Part shown: in pieces, positions 56,654-62,166 of the stretch
Numbering within the stretch: position 1 is the first letter of the stretch
Layout of the letters: each line of letters starts with the position of its first letter
Virus record (IMG/VR): IMGVR_UViG_3300022562_000747
Span: 117,158 to 181,157 of that record
Reading direction: 5' to 3' (one strand)
Source: a virus
Length of the DNA stretch: 64,000 nt
Translations under genes and position numbers: made by a program
The notes under the pieces: generated by a model
Databases searched by the model: none
Seen by the model: the letters and a program-made list of their open reading frames with translations, nothing else
Told to the model about the DNA's origin: nothing

Positions 56654-56713
56654 TAACCCATTGATTTTCCACGTTTCTTAGTTCTTGACTCTACCCCTTT
56701 TATGTGATAAATT
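56654..56713 (+). promoter_or_regulatory. Repeated early promoter, copy 2
   Basis: TAACCCATTGATTTTCC ... TTAGTTC then TTGACT (56685), 17 bases, TAAATT (56708-56713). ATG 56720 begins six bases after the -10, so the mRNA is predicted to be leaderless. Confidence 0.8.
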
Positions 56714-56719
56714 CTTATC

Positions 56720-56989
56720 ATGACTGAAAAATGCAAATACATAGTATTCGAAGATGATCTTGGTTTAGAGGTCATTATAGTCTTTCCAAATGTAGTAAAA
56801 CATTCGGATATCAAAGTAAATGGCAACATAGTGAGTGCTGGTTTTATTACTAGATGGGAAAATGGACTTAATTATGACTGTGGCTATACTTGCTATGGTA
56901 AGTCGATTAGTTTAGGCGTCGAAAGTCGCCCTGAAAAAGATGCAAAAATAGCTAAAAGACAGCTTGCCACTATGTTGATTAGTGATTGA
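56720..56989 (+). CDS. Hypothetical early protein
   Basis: 89 residues, predicted leaderless mRNA. CKYIVFEDDLGLEVIIVFPNVVKHSDIKV, VSAGFITRW: this beta pattern with VGVESRPEKD-like end (LGVESRPEKDAKIAKR) occurs in small phage early proteins. Function unknown. Confidence 0.6.
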   Translation: MTEKCKYIVFEDDLGLEVIIVFPNVVKHSDIKVNGNIVSAGFITRWENGLNYDCGYTCYGKSISLGVESRPEKDAKIAKRQLATMLISD

Positions 56990-56992
56990 ATT

Positions 56993-57271
56993 ATGAAGAA
57001 AACTCTCAAATTTGGCAAATACCCCGCCGATGGTTTTGTTGCCACCCTTGAAGAATATTACAAGGATGGTTTTGAAACTGGTGCCTCTTGGAAAGAGGAT
57101 TATATTCCGGGGGGTCCGTGGGTTTGCTCCTATGGTTTCATTTTGACGCATGATGCCGATTGGCAGGCTTATTGCCAGCATACCAAGGATGGCAACGCCG
57201 AATGGCTCCGGGGGTTCAAGGCAGGATTAGATTCTCAATCCTCTAACCCATTGAAATCTCACGTTTCTTAG
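56993..57271 (+). CDS. Hypothetical early protein
   Basis: 92 residues, three bases after the previous stop. GKYPADGFVATLEEYYKDGFETGASW, then WLRGFKAGL. The last nine residues are encoded by the repeat that forms promoter copy 3. No family recognised. Confidence 0.55.
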   Translation: MKKTLKFGKYPADGFVATLEEYYKDGFETGASWKEDYIPGGPWVCSYGFILTHDADWQAYCQHTKDGNAEWLRGFKAGLDSQSSNPLKSHVS

Positions 57272-57303
57272 TTCTTGACATCATAAGAACATTCTGCTAT
57301 GAT
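57244..57303 (+). promoter_or_regulatory. Repeated early promoter, copy 3
   Basis: TAACCCATTGAAATCTC ... TTAGTTC, TTGACA (57275), 17 bases, TATGAT (57298-57303). Unlike the other copies no gene starts at the expected +1 (ATG there is followed at once by TGA); it seems to drive a non-coding RNA. Confidence 0.75.
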
Positions 57304-57309
57304 TAGCTT

Positions 57310-57450
57310 ATATGTGACGGTGTTACTCCACCTCCCTTGCCCCGGGGGTCGAAGCGTGGTAGCCGAGAGGGAAAAGAGGGCTAACCGGAAAAAAGTCCTA
57401 TTTCCGGGGATGGCAGGGGGGACGCAGCCCATTCAAAAGGCTAGGCAAAC
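57310..57450 (+). ncRNA. Candidate small structured early RNA
   Basis: About 140 bases between promoter copies 3 and 4, GC-rich compared with the surroundings. Visible pairings: CCGGAAA/TTTCCGG (perfect 7 bp), GGTAGCC/GGCTAACC (one bulge), and outer CCTCCCTTGCC with GGCAGGGGGG. No convincing gene: the longest frame uses an ATG inside the -10 box. Type unknown. Confidence 0.55.
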
Positions 57451-57453
57451 TTC

Positions 57454-57513
57454 TAACCCATTGATTTTCCACGTTTCTTAGTTCTTGACATAGACAAAAT
57501 CTTGTGCTAGGAT
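57454..57513 (+). promoter_or_regulatory. Repeated early promoter, copy 4
   Basis: TAACCCATTGATTTTCC ... TTAGTTC, TTGACA (57485), 17 bases, TAGGAT (57508-57513). ATG 57519 begins six bases after the -10: leaderless layout again. Confidence 0.8.
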
Positions 57514-57518
57514 TAGTT

Positions 57519-57737
57519 ATGATGACAAAAAGCAAGATCAATACCGCAAGGCTCCGGAACAAGGAACCTTCGACGTATCAGAAAATGCGAGCTATTGTCC
57601 GTAAATGGGATGATTTAATACATTTTATGCATTATGATTATCGCCAAGTTGATACAATTGACCTAAACAGTCACGCTCGTATTCGTATGTCCAAAACAGC
57701 CGAAGGTCACACACTCTTAGAGATTTTGGAAAGCTAA
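57519..57737 (+). CDS. Hypothetical early protein on a leaderless transcript
   Basis: 72 residues from ATG 57519 (a second ATG follows at 57522). Basic N-terminus (MMTKSKINTARLRNKEP) and a helix KMRAIVRKWDDLIHFMH. No Shine-Dalgarno; the predicted +1 coincides with the ATG. Confidence 0.55.
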   Translation: MMTKSKINTARLRNKEPSTYQKMRAIVRKWDDLIHFMHYDYRQVDTIDLNSHARIRMSKTAEGHTLLEILES

Positions 57738-57738
57738 C

Positions 57739-57933
57739 ATGACAAAACGTCAAGGATATTACCGCTTTTATAATGCAGGTAAATTCAATGGTCGCGGTGA
57801 GGATCATATTATGTTTTGTTTTTATGGTCCTGATAAAACTCCCGGGCAATGTCAACTTGTTCCGGCTTCACATGCTGCCGCAGAACTTGCAGCAATAAAG
57901 GCAAACCGAGATTATTTACCATTAACGGAATAA
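57739..57933 (+). CDS. Small early hypothetical protein
   Basis: 64 residues, one base after the previous stop. YYRFYNAGKFNGRGEDHIMFCFYGPD. No family recognised. Confidence 0.5.
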   Translation: MTKRQGYYRFYNAGKFNGRGEDHIMFCFYGPDKTPGQCQLVPASHAAAELAAIKANRDYLPLTE

Positions 57934-57940
57934 TTCACAT

Positions 57941-58252
57941 ATGACAAAAACAGACCTAATTCGACAAGATGCGCTTGATCACGCCCGTAATGGCGAGTCG
58001 ATGCGAAATTATGCTCTCATTATTGAGGGCTTCATGGACAAGGGAATCGCGGAAGATGACATTCTTCCGCGTGAGAATGTGTTCACCTATAATGCATGGA
58101 TGGCACAAGGTCGCCGCGTCAAGCGGGGCGAGCATGGTGTGAAGATCACCACGTTTATCCCGAAAAAGGATAAAAAGACCGGCGAGAAAAAGGGTGTCCG
58201 TCCGTGGATTTCGACAGTGTTCCATGTGACGCAAACGGAGAAGGTAGCGTGA
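57941..58252 (+). CDS. ArdC-like antirestriction N-terminal domain protein
   Basis: 103 residues. NVFTYNAWMAQGRRVKRGEHGVKITTF matches the ArdC/DUF1738-type ssDNA-binding domain (N-x-x-T-x-x-x-W...G-x-x-V-x-x-G-E-x-G). Only the N-terminal domain is present; the metallopeptidase-like part of ArdC is absent. Placed among early genes, a role against restriction or in DNA binding is plausible. Coding GC higher than in neighbours. Confidence 0.72.
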   Translation: MTKTDLIRQDALDHARNGESMRNYALIIEGFMDKGIAEDDILPRENVFTYNAWMAQGRRVKRGEHGVKITTFIPKKDKKTGEKKGVRPWISTVFHVTQTEKVA

Positions 58253-58518
58253 CAAATTTACCGGAACTGTGTTATACGCGCATTCTTGGCGCTGCCCCGG
58301 GTCACCGCATGGGCGTGATCAAATGTGATGTATCGGGATATTATCCTTGTGATTATGATCAAGCGAAATATTCCGATGAACAAATTGAGGATTGGGTTCG
58401 ATTGCTGAATGACCGCCTTGGGGTAACCCCGTCGCAACGTTTGGCAATGGAAACTGGTTCAATGTTTGGTTGGGATGTTCCGGGAGCAAATCCGGATAAT
58501 TGGAAAGGTCTGAAATGA
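58249..58518 (+). CDS. Hypothetical early protein (GTG start)
   Basis: 89 residues from GTG 58249, overlapping the ArdC-like stop (GTGA). LCYTRILGAAPGHRMGVIKCDVSGYYPCDYDQAKYSDEQIEDWVRLLNDRLGVTPSQRLAMETGSMFGW: the final part is common in phage early proteins (pattern ...VTxxQxxAMxxGSMFGWxxP). Function unknown. Confidence 0.65.
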   Translation: MTNLPELCYTRILGAAPGHRMGVIKCDVSGYYPCDYDQAKYSDEQIEDWVRLLNDRLGVTPSQRLAMETGSMFGWDVPGANPDNWKGLK

Positions 58519-58730
58519 CAACGCCTAAGATCAAATGGGTCTGGACAACATCGCGTAAATTAACCAGTTATGAAAAACGGTTTACCATACTTGAAGATCA
58601 GTATGGGGCAAAAGTCGAGTATCATATTACGGATCGTCTGAGTTTTCCGAAAGAAAAGGAAACGTTCAACGATTTACGCGAGTGTAAAGCATGGGCACAG
58701 ATGATCGTGGATAGGGATAATTTGATATGA
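58515..58730 (+). CDS. Hypothetical early protein, paralogue A
   Basis: 71 residues from ATG 58515 (ATGA). TPKIKWVWTTSRKLTSYEKRFTI ... DLRECKAWAQMI. The next gene has the same opening and ending pattern, so they are tandem paralogues. Confidence 0.55.
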   Translation: MTTPKIKWVWTTSRKLTSYEKRFTILEDQYGAKVEYHITDRLSFPKEKETFNDLRECKAWAQMIVDRDNLI

Positions 58731-58984
58731 ACATACCGAAGGTAAAATGGGTCAACCAAAATCCGGGAGCGAGTCCGGATGAAGGTCGTTATTGGGTAAG
58801 TTTGGAAGGTCGATTCTCGATTACCCCAAATTTCCGGCATACGATTTACCCGGACTCTTATACCGTTGTAGATGCTTTACAGCGTCGGGGTCCTGCAATG
58901 ACTCATGTAACCTTTGATACCATTCGGGATTGTAAGGATTGGGCTAACGATCAGGTCCGTATAACATTGGAGAATGCACTGTGA
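58727..58984 (+). CDS. Hypothetical early protein, paralogue B
   Basis: 85 residues (ATGA overlap). IPKVKWVNQNPGASPDEGRYWVSLEGRF ... TIRDCKDWANDQV: same layout as the preceding protein (K-W-V start, R-D/E-C-K-x-W-A end) with a longer loop. Function unknown. Confidence 0.55.
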   Translation: MNIPKVKWVNQNPGASPDEGRYWVSLEGRFSITPNFRHTIYPDSYTVVDALQRRGPAMTHVTFDTIRDCKDWANDQVRITLENAL

Positions 58985-59196
58985 AATTTAGTCGTACTTT
59001 AAATGATGATGTTATTCGTTTACATAATCTTGAACGAGTATTGGCAGATATGGATTTTGTAGCGAATGTAAAAAATACTTTTCGAACAGATGCTATAATA
59101 GAATCAGTTCGAGAAGAACGAAAATTTGTACAACAATGCTTAGAAGCACAAGTAAAAGCATTTTACAATGAAGAAACTAAGGATTGGCGATGGTAA
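58981..59196 (+). CDS. Hypothetical helical early protein
   Basis: 71 residues from GTG 58981 (GTGA overlap). VIRLHNLERVLADMDFVANVKNTFR and a long charged helix. No family recognised. Confidence 0.5.
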   Translation: MKFSRTLNDDVIRLHNLERVLADMDFVANVKNTFRTDAIIESVREERKFVQQCLEAQVKAFYNEETKDWRW

Positions 59197-59312
59197 AACG
59201 GCGAAGCATAATTGCCCGGGATTTAAAAACCCCGAAATATCGTCCACGTATTGTGGGCAATCGTAAACGGCGAGCTAATAAGCTGGCTTGTCGGGGAAAG
59301 GTAACCGATTAA
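59190..59312 (+). CDS. Small basic phage protein (40 aa)
   Basis: MVKRRSIIARDLKTPKYRPR then NRKRRANK. The R-D-L-x-x-P-x-Y-R-x-R-V-V layout followed by a basic stretch is a very common small phage protein of unknown function. Overlaps the previous gene. Confidence 0.65.
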   Translation: MVKRRSIIARDLKTPKYRPRIVGNRKRRANKLACRGKVTD

Positions 59313-59324
59313 GGAAATGAGACT

Positions 59325-59504
59325 ATGAAGAAAAAATCTATATATCTGCGACATAAACCGGTATATCATCCGGATCGTAAACCTTATGTTGTTGACAAGG
59401 TGGTAAATAGTATCGAGTACGATCCGGGTCAATTTCTGACAATAGATCAGGTCCAGAGCCTATGTCGGATGCCGAATTGGACCGTGAACGTAGGGAAAAA
59501 ATAA
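59325..59504 (+). CDS. Small hypothetical protein (59 aa)
   Basis: ATG 59325. KSIYLRHKPVYHPDRKPYVVDKVVNSIEYDPG, then LTIDQVQSLCRMPNWTV. The ending resembles short phage proteins with an ExxLCxxxxxxV motif. Unknown. Confidence 0.5.
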   Translation: MKKKSIYLRHKPVYHPDRKPYVVDKVVNSIEYDPGQFLTIDQVQSLCRMPNWTVNVGKK

Positions 59505-59505
59505 A

Positions 59506-59757
59506 ATGCCAGTGAAAGCACAAGAGAATGGACCCTATATTATAATTCCCCGCATTTCTTATTGGGGTAAGCGGGCAGGTGGTTTCTATAGTCCACTTAG
59601 ACCCAAAGGTGCGAATTATGAATGGGGTTTGATTGTAAAAATGAAAAAGTGGGGGGCTGGTTCTCAAAACAACGGTCCTACCGGTAAAAAGAATCGGTGG
59701 TATCAAGGTCGTTTTGGACATAGACCAAAACCCGCAAAGAAAACAAGTTCTACATGA
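59506..59757 (+). CDS. Hypothetical protein
   Basis: 83 residues, basic and Gly/Trp-rich (PRISYWGKRAGGFYSPLRPKG). No family recognised. Overlaps the next ATG by four bases. Confidence 0.5.
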   Translation: MPVKAQENGPYIIIPRISYWGKRAGGFYSPLRPKGANYEWGLIVKMKKWGAGSQNNGPTGKKNRWYQGRFGHRPKPAKKTSST

Positions 59758-59870
59758 TCCTCATTATTCTAATCGGCACTCTTGCCCTTGGAATAATGAT
59801 CGATAGGGCAATAGAGAGGCGAAGATGGCGGTATATCCGGAATGGACGGAAGAATTTACCAATGACCTAA
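59754..59870 (+). CDS. Very small membrane peptide (38 aa)
   Basis: MILIILIGTLALGIMIDRAI then an Arg-rich tail. ATGA overlap upstream; the next gene starts inside it. Plausible but weakly supported. Confidence 0.4.
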   Translation: MILIILIGTLALGIMIDRAIERRRWRYIRNGRKNLPMT

Positions 59871-60034
59871 AGCAGATGGTTGTTGGGGATCGTACCCATG
59901 TTGTGGTCGAAGCCTTGGCTCCGTTTGACCCGGATGCCCCGGTTGGTTTGGTCATGGAATGGGATGAAACGCGAGTTATTATCCGGGTGGATGGTAATCA
60001 GTGGCAGTTTAGACAAAAGGAAAATGTGTCATGA
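59825..60034 (+). CDS. Hypothetical protein
   Basis: 69 residues. Acidic beta-rich: TDDLKQ-type helix (EFTNDLKQMVVGD), then HVVVEALAPFDPDAPVGLVMEWDETRVIIRVDG. Possibly an SH3-like barrel. Overlaps the next gene. Confidence 0.5.
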   Translation: MAVYPEWTEEFTNDLKQMVVGDRTHVVVEALAPFDPDAPVGLVMEWDETRVIIRVDGNQWQFRQKENVS

Positions 60035-60216
60035 ATGAGACAGTGAACGAGATTGTGGAAATTCGTCCGGTTTATAAAAAGAAACACGTTTATAAAGACG
60101 GTTCGCCGGGGTTCAATCGGGGATTAGCGGAGGTTACCTTGACTCATATCAAGAAAGAAATCGCCGCTAATTCCAAAAATAGGCGCAAGTATCGAGAGGA
60201 TAATTTGATAGCCTAA
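60031..60216 (+). CDS. Hypothetical protein
   Basis: 61 residues, basic; last protein gene before the RNA region. VEIRPVYKKKHVYKDGSPGF, then IAANSKNRRKYRED. No family recognised. Confidence 0.5.
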   Translation: MNETVNEIVEIRPVYKKKHVYKDGSPGFNRGLAEVTLTHIKKEIAANSKNRRKYREDNLIA

Positions 60217-60226
60217 AAAAAAGTGC

Positions 60227-60255
60227 TTGACACGATAAAAAAAGTATGATAGGGT
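60227..60255 (+). promoter_or_regulatory. Promoter P1 of the RNA region
   Basis: TTGACA, 17 bases, TAGGGT (weak -10; a TATGAT overlaps just before). The GCTTGACACGA start is the same as in P2 at 60543, which has a good -10. Confidence 0.5.
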
Positions 60256-60261
60256 AAATAT

Positions 60262-60420
60262 TACAGTAAGGAAAGTTGCGATTTTCCTGTTCACTCGAAC
60301 AAGGGAGAAGCCAATGACCTAGCGGTTAAAAACCGCAATTTTGACGCAGAAAGCATGTGAATGCAGGAATATTGGGGTTTAATTCCCCTACCGGTCAAAA
60401 TAGGAACAAAGAAAAGTCTG
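60262..60420 (+). ncRNA. Candidate structured RNA 1
   Basis: No protein frame. Hairpins: GGAAA/TTTTCC near 60270, GTTC/GAAC, GCGGTT/AACCGC with an AAA loop (60322-60336), GCAT-GTGA-ATGC, and GGGG-TTTAATT-CCCC, which resembles a T-arm. TGACC (60315) pairs with GGTCA (60393). It has some tRNA-like traits but does not fold as a full tRNA. From 60421 to 60540 I see only an AT-rich stretch with a CCGG hairpin. Confidence 0.45.
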
Positions 60421-60542
60421 TTAAAATTATAATTTTTATAGAGATAAATATAGAGTACCCAGTACCGGTTTGCTGGTTCCGGATAAAAAAATCAGCATAA
60501 ACATAAAGTTAAGAAAAAAGTGAGATAAATAGAAAAAAGGGC

Positions 60543-60571
60543 TTGACACGACTAAATAGGTGTGATATAGT
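60543..60571 (+). promoter_or_regulatory. Promoter P2 of the RNA region
   Basis: TTGACA, 17 bases, TATAGT. Expected start near 60578. Confidence 0.85.
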
Positions 60572-60577
60572 CTCTTT

Positions 60578-60824
60578 CGTAACTGGAAATAGGAACAATG
60601 AACACAGGTTGTAAACATAGCAGAATATCACTCACGCAATTGCGTGATCGTGGCATTGCGCCATGTTTAGAATCTTGGTATAAGCCCTTCGGGCAAAATA
60701 CCGAGTAAAATCCAGCAAGGTCCGCCTTGCTGGTTATCCGGCGAGGCTAAAAACGGACCAAATCCGTAAAAATCTCGCCAGATAAGTTATACGCAGATTA
60801 CAATTTGCGTATAATGCATTTTTT
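60578..60824 (+). ncRNA. Candidate structured RNA 2 with terminator
   Basis: About 245 bases from promoter P2 to a terminator, no protein frame. Six stems: TCACGC/GCGTGA (60632), CTTGGTAT/ATACCGAG (60674-60705) enclosing GCCC/GGGC, CCAGCAAGG/CCTTGCTGG (60712-60733, 9 bp), GGCGAG/CTCGCC (60740-60779) enclosing ACGGA/TCCGT, and TTATACGCA/TGCGTATAA (60787-60814) followed by T6, which ends it. A discrete small RNA of unknown class. Confidence 0.7.
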
Positions 60825-60827
60825 CGC

Positions 60828-60856
60828 TTGACATACAGGCGAGAGAATGTTATGAT
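60828..60856 (+). promoter_or_regulatory. Promoter P3 of the RNA region
   Basis: TTGACA, 17 bases, TATGAT; starts right after the terminator of RNA 2. Expected start near 60863; reads towards the tRNA cluster. Confidence 0.88.
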
Positions 60857-60862
60857 GATAGG

Positions 60863-61031
60863 TTACGGGGTAAGTATAGCCCAACCGCTGGTAGTACGAT
60901 GGCGATAACTTTGCCATCCGGTAGGATTAGACGATGATCCTATTGTCCTTACGGGGTAAGTAAGGGGTGGTTTCGCTAGGGGTTATTTTCATCATGGATA
61001 AATCTTTATCCAAGGATTGAAAGAGTTTATG
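60863..61031 (+). ncRNA. Structured leader of the tRNA transcript
   Basis: Contains TTACGGGGTAAGTA twice (near 60865 and 60950), plus stems GATGGC/GCCATC, TAGGAT/ATCCTA and GGATAA/TTATCC (loop ATCT). No protein frame. Probably processed 5' leader or a separate RNA. Confidence 0.5.
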
Positions 61032-61156
61032 GGGATGTAGCTTAAGGTGGTAAAGCATCTCAACATTTATTCTTCTAATGATATCGTAGAAGAACCGTCA
61101 GATATCGGGCGGTTGTTTAGAAAGATGAGGGTTCGACTCCCTCCATTCTCTGCCCA
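61032..61156 (+). tRNA. tRNA-like gene with a large insertion
   Basis: 5' acceptor GGGGATG pairs with CATTCTC (61144-61150, two G-T pairs). The D-arm GCTT-AAGGTGGTA-AAGC and T-arm GAGGG-TTCGACT-CCCTC are canonical. Between D- and T-arms are about 70 bases instead of about 23, including TTCTTCTA/TAGAAGAA and CCG/CGG hairpins, so the anticodon cannot be assigned. Too short for a group I intron. CCA is not placed directly after the discriminator (TGCCCA). Confidence 0.5.
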
Positions 61157-61213
61157 TAGAGAAAGAACGAGGCGTCAGCACACGCCTACAATTCAATTCT
61201 TAGATAAAGATTT

Positions 61214-61288
61214 GCCACCGAAACATTGGTAGTGATGTACCGGTTTCGTAAACTGGAAAACCAAGTCCGACTCTTGGCGGTGGCTCCA
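61214..61288 (+). tRNA. tRNA-Thr(CGU)
   Basis: Acceptor GCCACCG/CGGTGGC, D-arm CATT/GATG with GG in the loop, anticodon arm CCGGT-TTCGTAA-ACTGG giving CGT, T-arm CCAAG-TCCGACT-CTTGG (second T-loop base is C), CCA encoded. Confidence 0.85.
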
Positions 61289-61289
61289 T

Positions 61290-61364
61290 GCCTCTTAAGC
61301 ATATGTGGTGATGCAGCCGCCTTGTAAGCGGCAGAATCAGATTCGATTTCTGAAAGAGGCTCCA
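61290..61364 (+). tRNA. tRNA-Thr(UGU)
   Basis: Acceptor GCCTCTT/AAGAGGC, D-arm GCAT/ATGC, anticodon arm GCCGC-CTTGTAA-GCGGC giving TGT, T-arm TCAGA-TTCGATT-TCTGA, CCA encoded. Confidence 0.93.
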
Positions 61365-61370
61365 ATTCAT

Positions 61371-61445
61371 GCTCCCTTCTTCTATCAGCTAGGAACCCCG
61401 GCTTTCAACCGGGAAAAACCGGGGCAGCACCGGTAGGGAGTGCCA
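61371..61445 (+). tRNA. tRNA-Glu(UUC) with GGCAGCA T-loop
   Basis: Acceptor GCTCCCT/AGGGAGT, anticodon arm CCCGG-CTTTCAA-CCGGG giving TTC, T-stem ACCGG/CCGGT, CCA encoded. The T-loop is GGCAGCA instead of TTCRANY, and the D-loop ATCAGCTA lacks the GG that normally docks with it. Otherwise a complete tRNA. Confidence 0.8.
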
Positions 61446-61450
61446 ATAAC

Positions 61451-61524
61451 GTCGCAATAGGCTAGTGGCAGACCATATCCTTGGTACGGATAGAACCATG
61501 GTTCGATTCCATGTTGCGGCACCA
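61451..61524 (+). tRNA. tRNA-Thr(GGU)
   Basis: Acceptor GTCGCAA/TTGCGGC (one G-T), D-arm GGCT/GACC (one mismatch), anticodon arm TATCC-TTGGTAC-GGATA giving GGT, T-arm CATGG-TTCGATT-CCATG, CCA encoded. Confidence 0.88.
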
Positions 61525-61537
61525 ATTCAAGAAAATA

Positions 61538-61561
61538 TAAACATTGGTTGCAGCCAATGTT
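61538..61561 (+). terminator. Stem-loop between tRNA genes
   Basis: AAACATTGG / CCAATGTTT perfect 9-bp stem with six-base loop; no good T run after it, so it may be a processing or weak termination signal. Confidence 0.4.
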
Positions 61562-61617
61562 TCTTATCAGTTGCCTTTTACCTTGACCTAACTCTGCAAA
61601 GTTTTTGAGGTAAACTG

Positions 61618-61689
61618 TTTCATATCGTCTAACGGAGAGGACACCGCCCTTTTGCGGCGGGAATATGGGTTCGAGTCCCATTGTGATCT
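61618..61689 (+). tRNA. tRNA with anticodon UUU, Glu-like body, defective acceptor
   Basis: D-arm GTCT-AACGGAGA-GGAC, anticodon arm CCGCC-CTTTTGC-GGCGG giving TTT (Lys), T-arm ATGGG-TTCGAGT-CCCAT. The TCGTCTAACGGAG...GGACACCGCCCTTT body resembles bacterial tRNA-Glu, where the anticodon is TTC. The acceptor TTTCATA/TGTGATC has two mismatches at its end and no CCA is encoded. May be a decaying gene or one needing 3' repair. Confidence 0.6.
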
Positions 61690-61817
61690 GCAATTGATCG
61701 GTTTCAAATTAGGAGTTCCTGTAGCTATTACGTGGAACGAAATGCGGGCAGTTATAGCTTCCCCGGCTCCTAAAATGCGCTGGACCCGACGCGGTAAAAT
61801 ATCGGGAACAAATTTAT
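61690..61817 (+). other. Gap between tRNAs holding a tRNA-sized stem-loop element
   Basis: No protein gene. TTAGGAG (61709) pairs with CTCCTAA (61767-61773), a 7-bp stem enclosing 51 bases with AGCTAT/ATAGCT and GTTCC/GGAAC pairings. The size fits a tRNA-like RNA but no anticodon or T-arm can be assigned. Confidence 0.3.
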
Positions 61818-61900
61818 GGGCAACTGGCATATGGAAACTGGTACACCTAACGGTTTTAGAAACCGCGCTTTTGAGAGTTCGAGTCTCTCGTTGCCTACCA
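61818..61900 (+). tRNA. tRNA-Leu(UAG)
   Basis: Acceptor GGGCAAC/GTTGCCT, anticodon loop TTTAGAA giving TAG, T-arm GAGAG-TTCGAGT-CTCTC, CCA encoded. The region between acceptor and anticodon stem is about 25 bases and the variable region only about 6, unlike normal class II tRNA-Leu. Confidence 0.8.
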
Positions 61901-61904
61901 ATAC

Positions 61905-61989
61905 GTGGCTGTGGGATAAGTTGAAATAGGAACACACAGCGGGCTTAAAATCCGTTCCTTTGCGAGTTCGAGTCTCGCCAGCCACACCA
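61905..61989 (+). tRNA. tRNA-Leu(UAA)
   Basis: Acceptor GTGGCTG/CAGCCAC, anticodon arm GCGGG-CTTAAAA-TCCGT giving TAA, T-arm GCGAG-TTCGAGT-CTCGC, CCA encoded. Expanded D region (27 bases) and short variable region, like the two neighbouring Leu tRNAs. Confidence 0.85.
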
Positions 61990-61994
61990 ATAAT

Positions 61995-62079
61995 GTCGTT
62001 GTGGGCTAATTCGAAATAGGCACACGTTACTGCCTCAAAAGCAGCGCCTTTGCGGGTTCGAATCCCGCCAACGACACCA
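61995..62079 (+). tRNA. tRNA-Leu(CAA)
   Basis: Acceptor GTCGTTG/CAACGAC, anticodon arm CTGC-CTCAAAA-GCAG giving CAA, T-arm GCGGG-TTCGAAT-CCCGC, CCA encoded. D region 27 bases, short variable region. Similar to the preceding gene, probably by duplication. Confidence 0.87.
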
Positions 62080-62083
62080 ATAA

Positions 62084-62157
62084 GGCTCATTAGTTTAAAA
62101 GTAGAACGTTGCTTTTACACGGCAATTGAAGCGGGGCAGTACCGTTATGAGCTACCA
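62084..62157 (+). tRNA. tRNA-Val(UAC) with GGCAGTA T-loop
   Basis: Acceptor GGCTCAT/ATGAGCT, D-stem GTTT/GAAC with loop AAAAGTA (no GG), anticodon arm TTGCT-TTTACAC-GGCAA giving TAC, T-stem AGCGG/CCGTT with loop GGCAGTA, CCA encoded. Second member of the unusual T-loop set. Confidence 0.78.
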
Positions 62158-62166
62158 ATTAAGTGC

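Noticed and set aside
57299-57481. 60-codon open frame between early promoter copies 3 and 4
   Set aside because: Its ATG lies inside the -10 box of the promoter and its end is the next promoter repeat; the sequence is better explained as a structured RNA.
56654-57513. Regularly repeated 36-bp block taken as a CRISPR array
   Set aside because: Copies are 590 and 210 bp apart, contain -35 boxes and precede genes; there are no unique spacers of equal size and no cas genes.
60315-60397. A tRNA at the end of structured RNA 1
   Set aside because: Only about 5 acceptor pairs form, the D- and anticodon arms do not fit and no CCA follows; kept as a structured RNA.
61652-61924. Open frame of 90 codons across tRNA genes on the plus strand
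   Set aside because: It runs through tRNA-Leu(UAG) and has no ribosome site.
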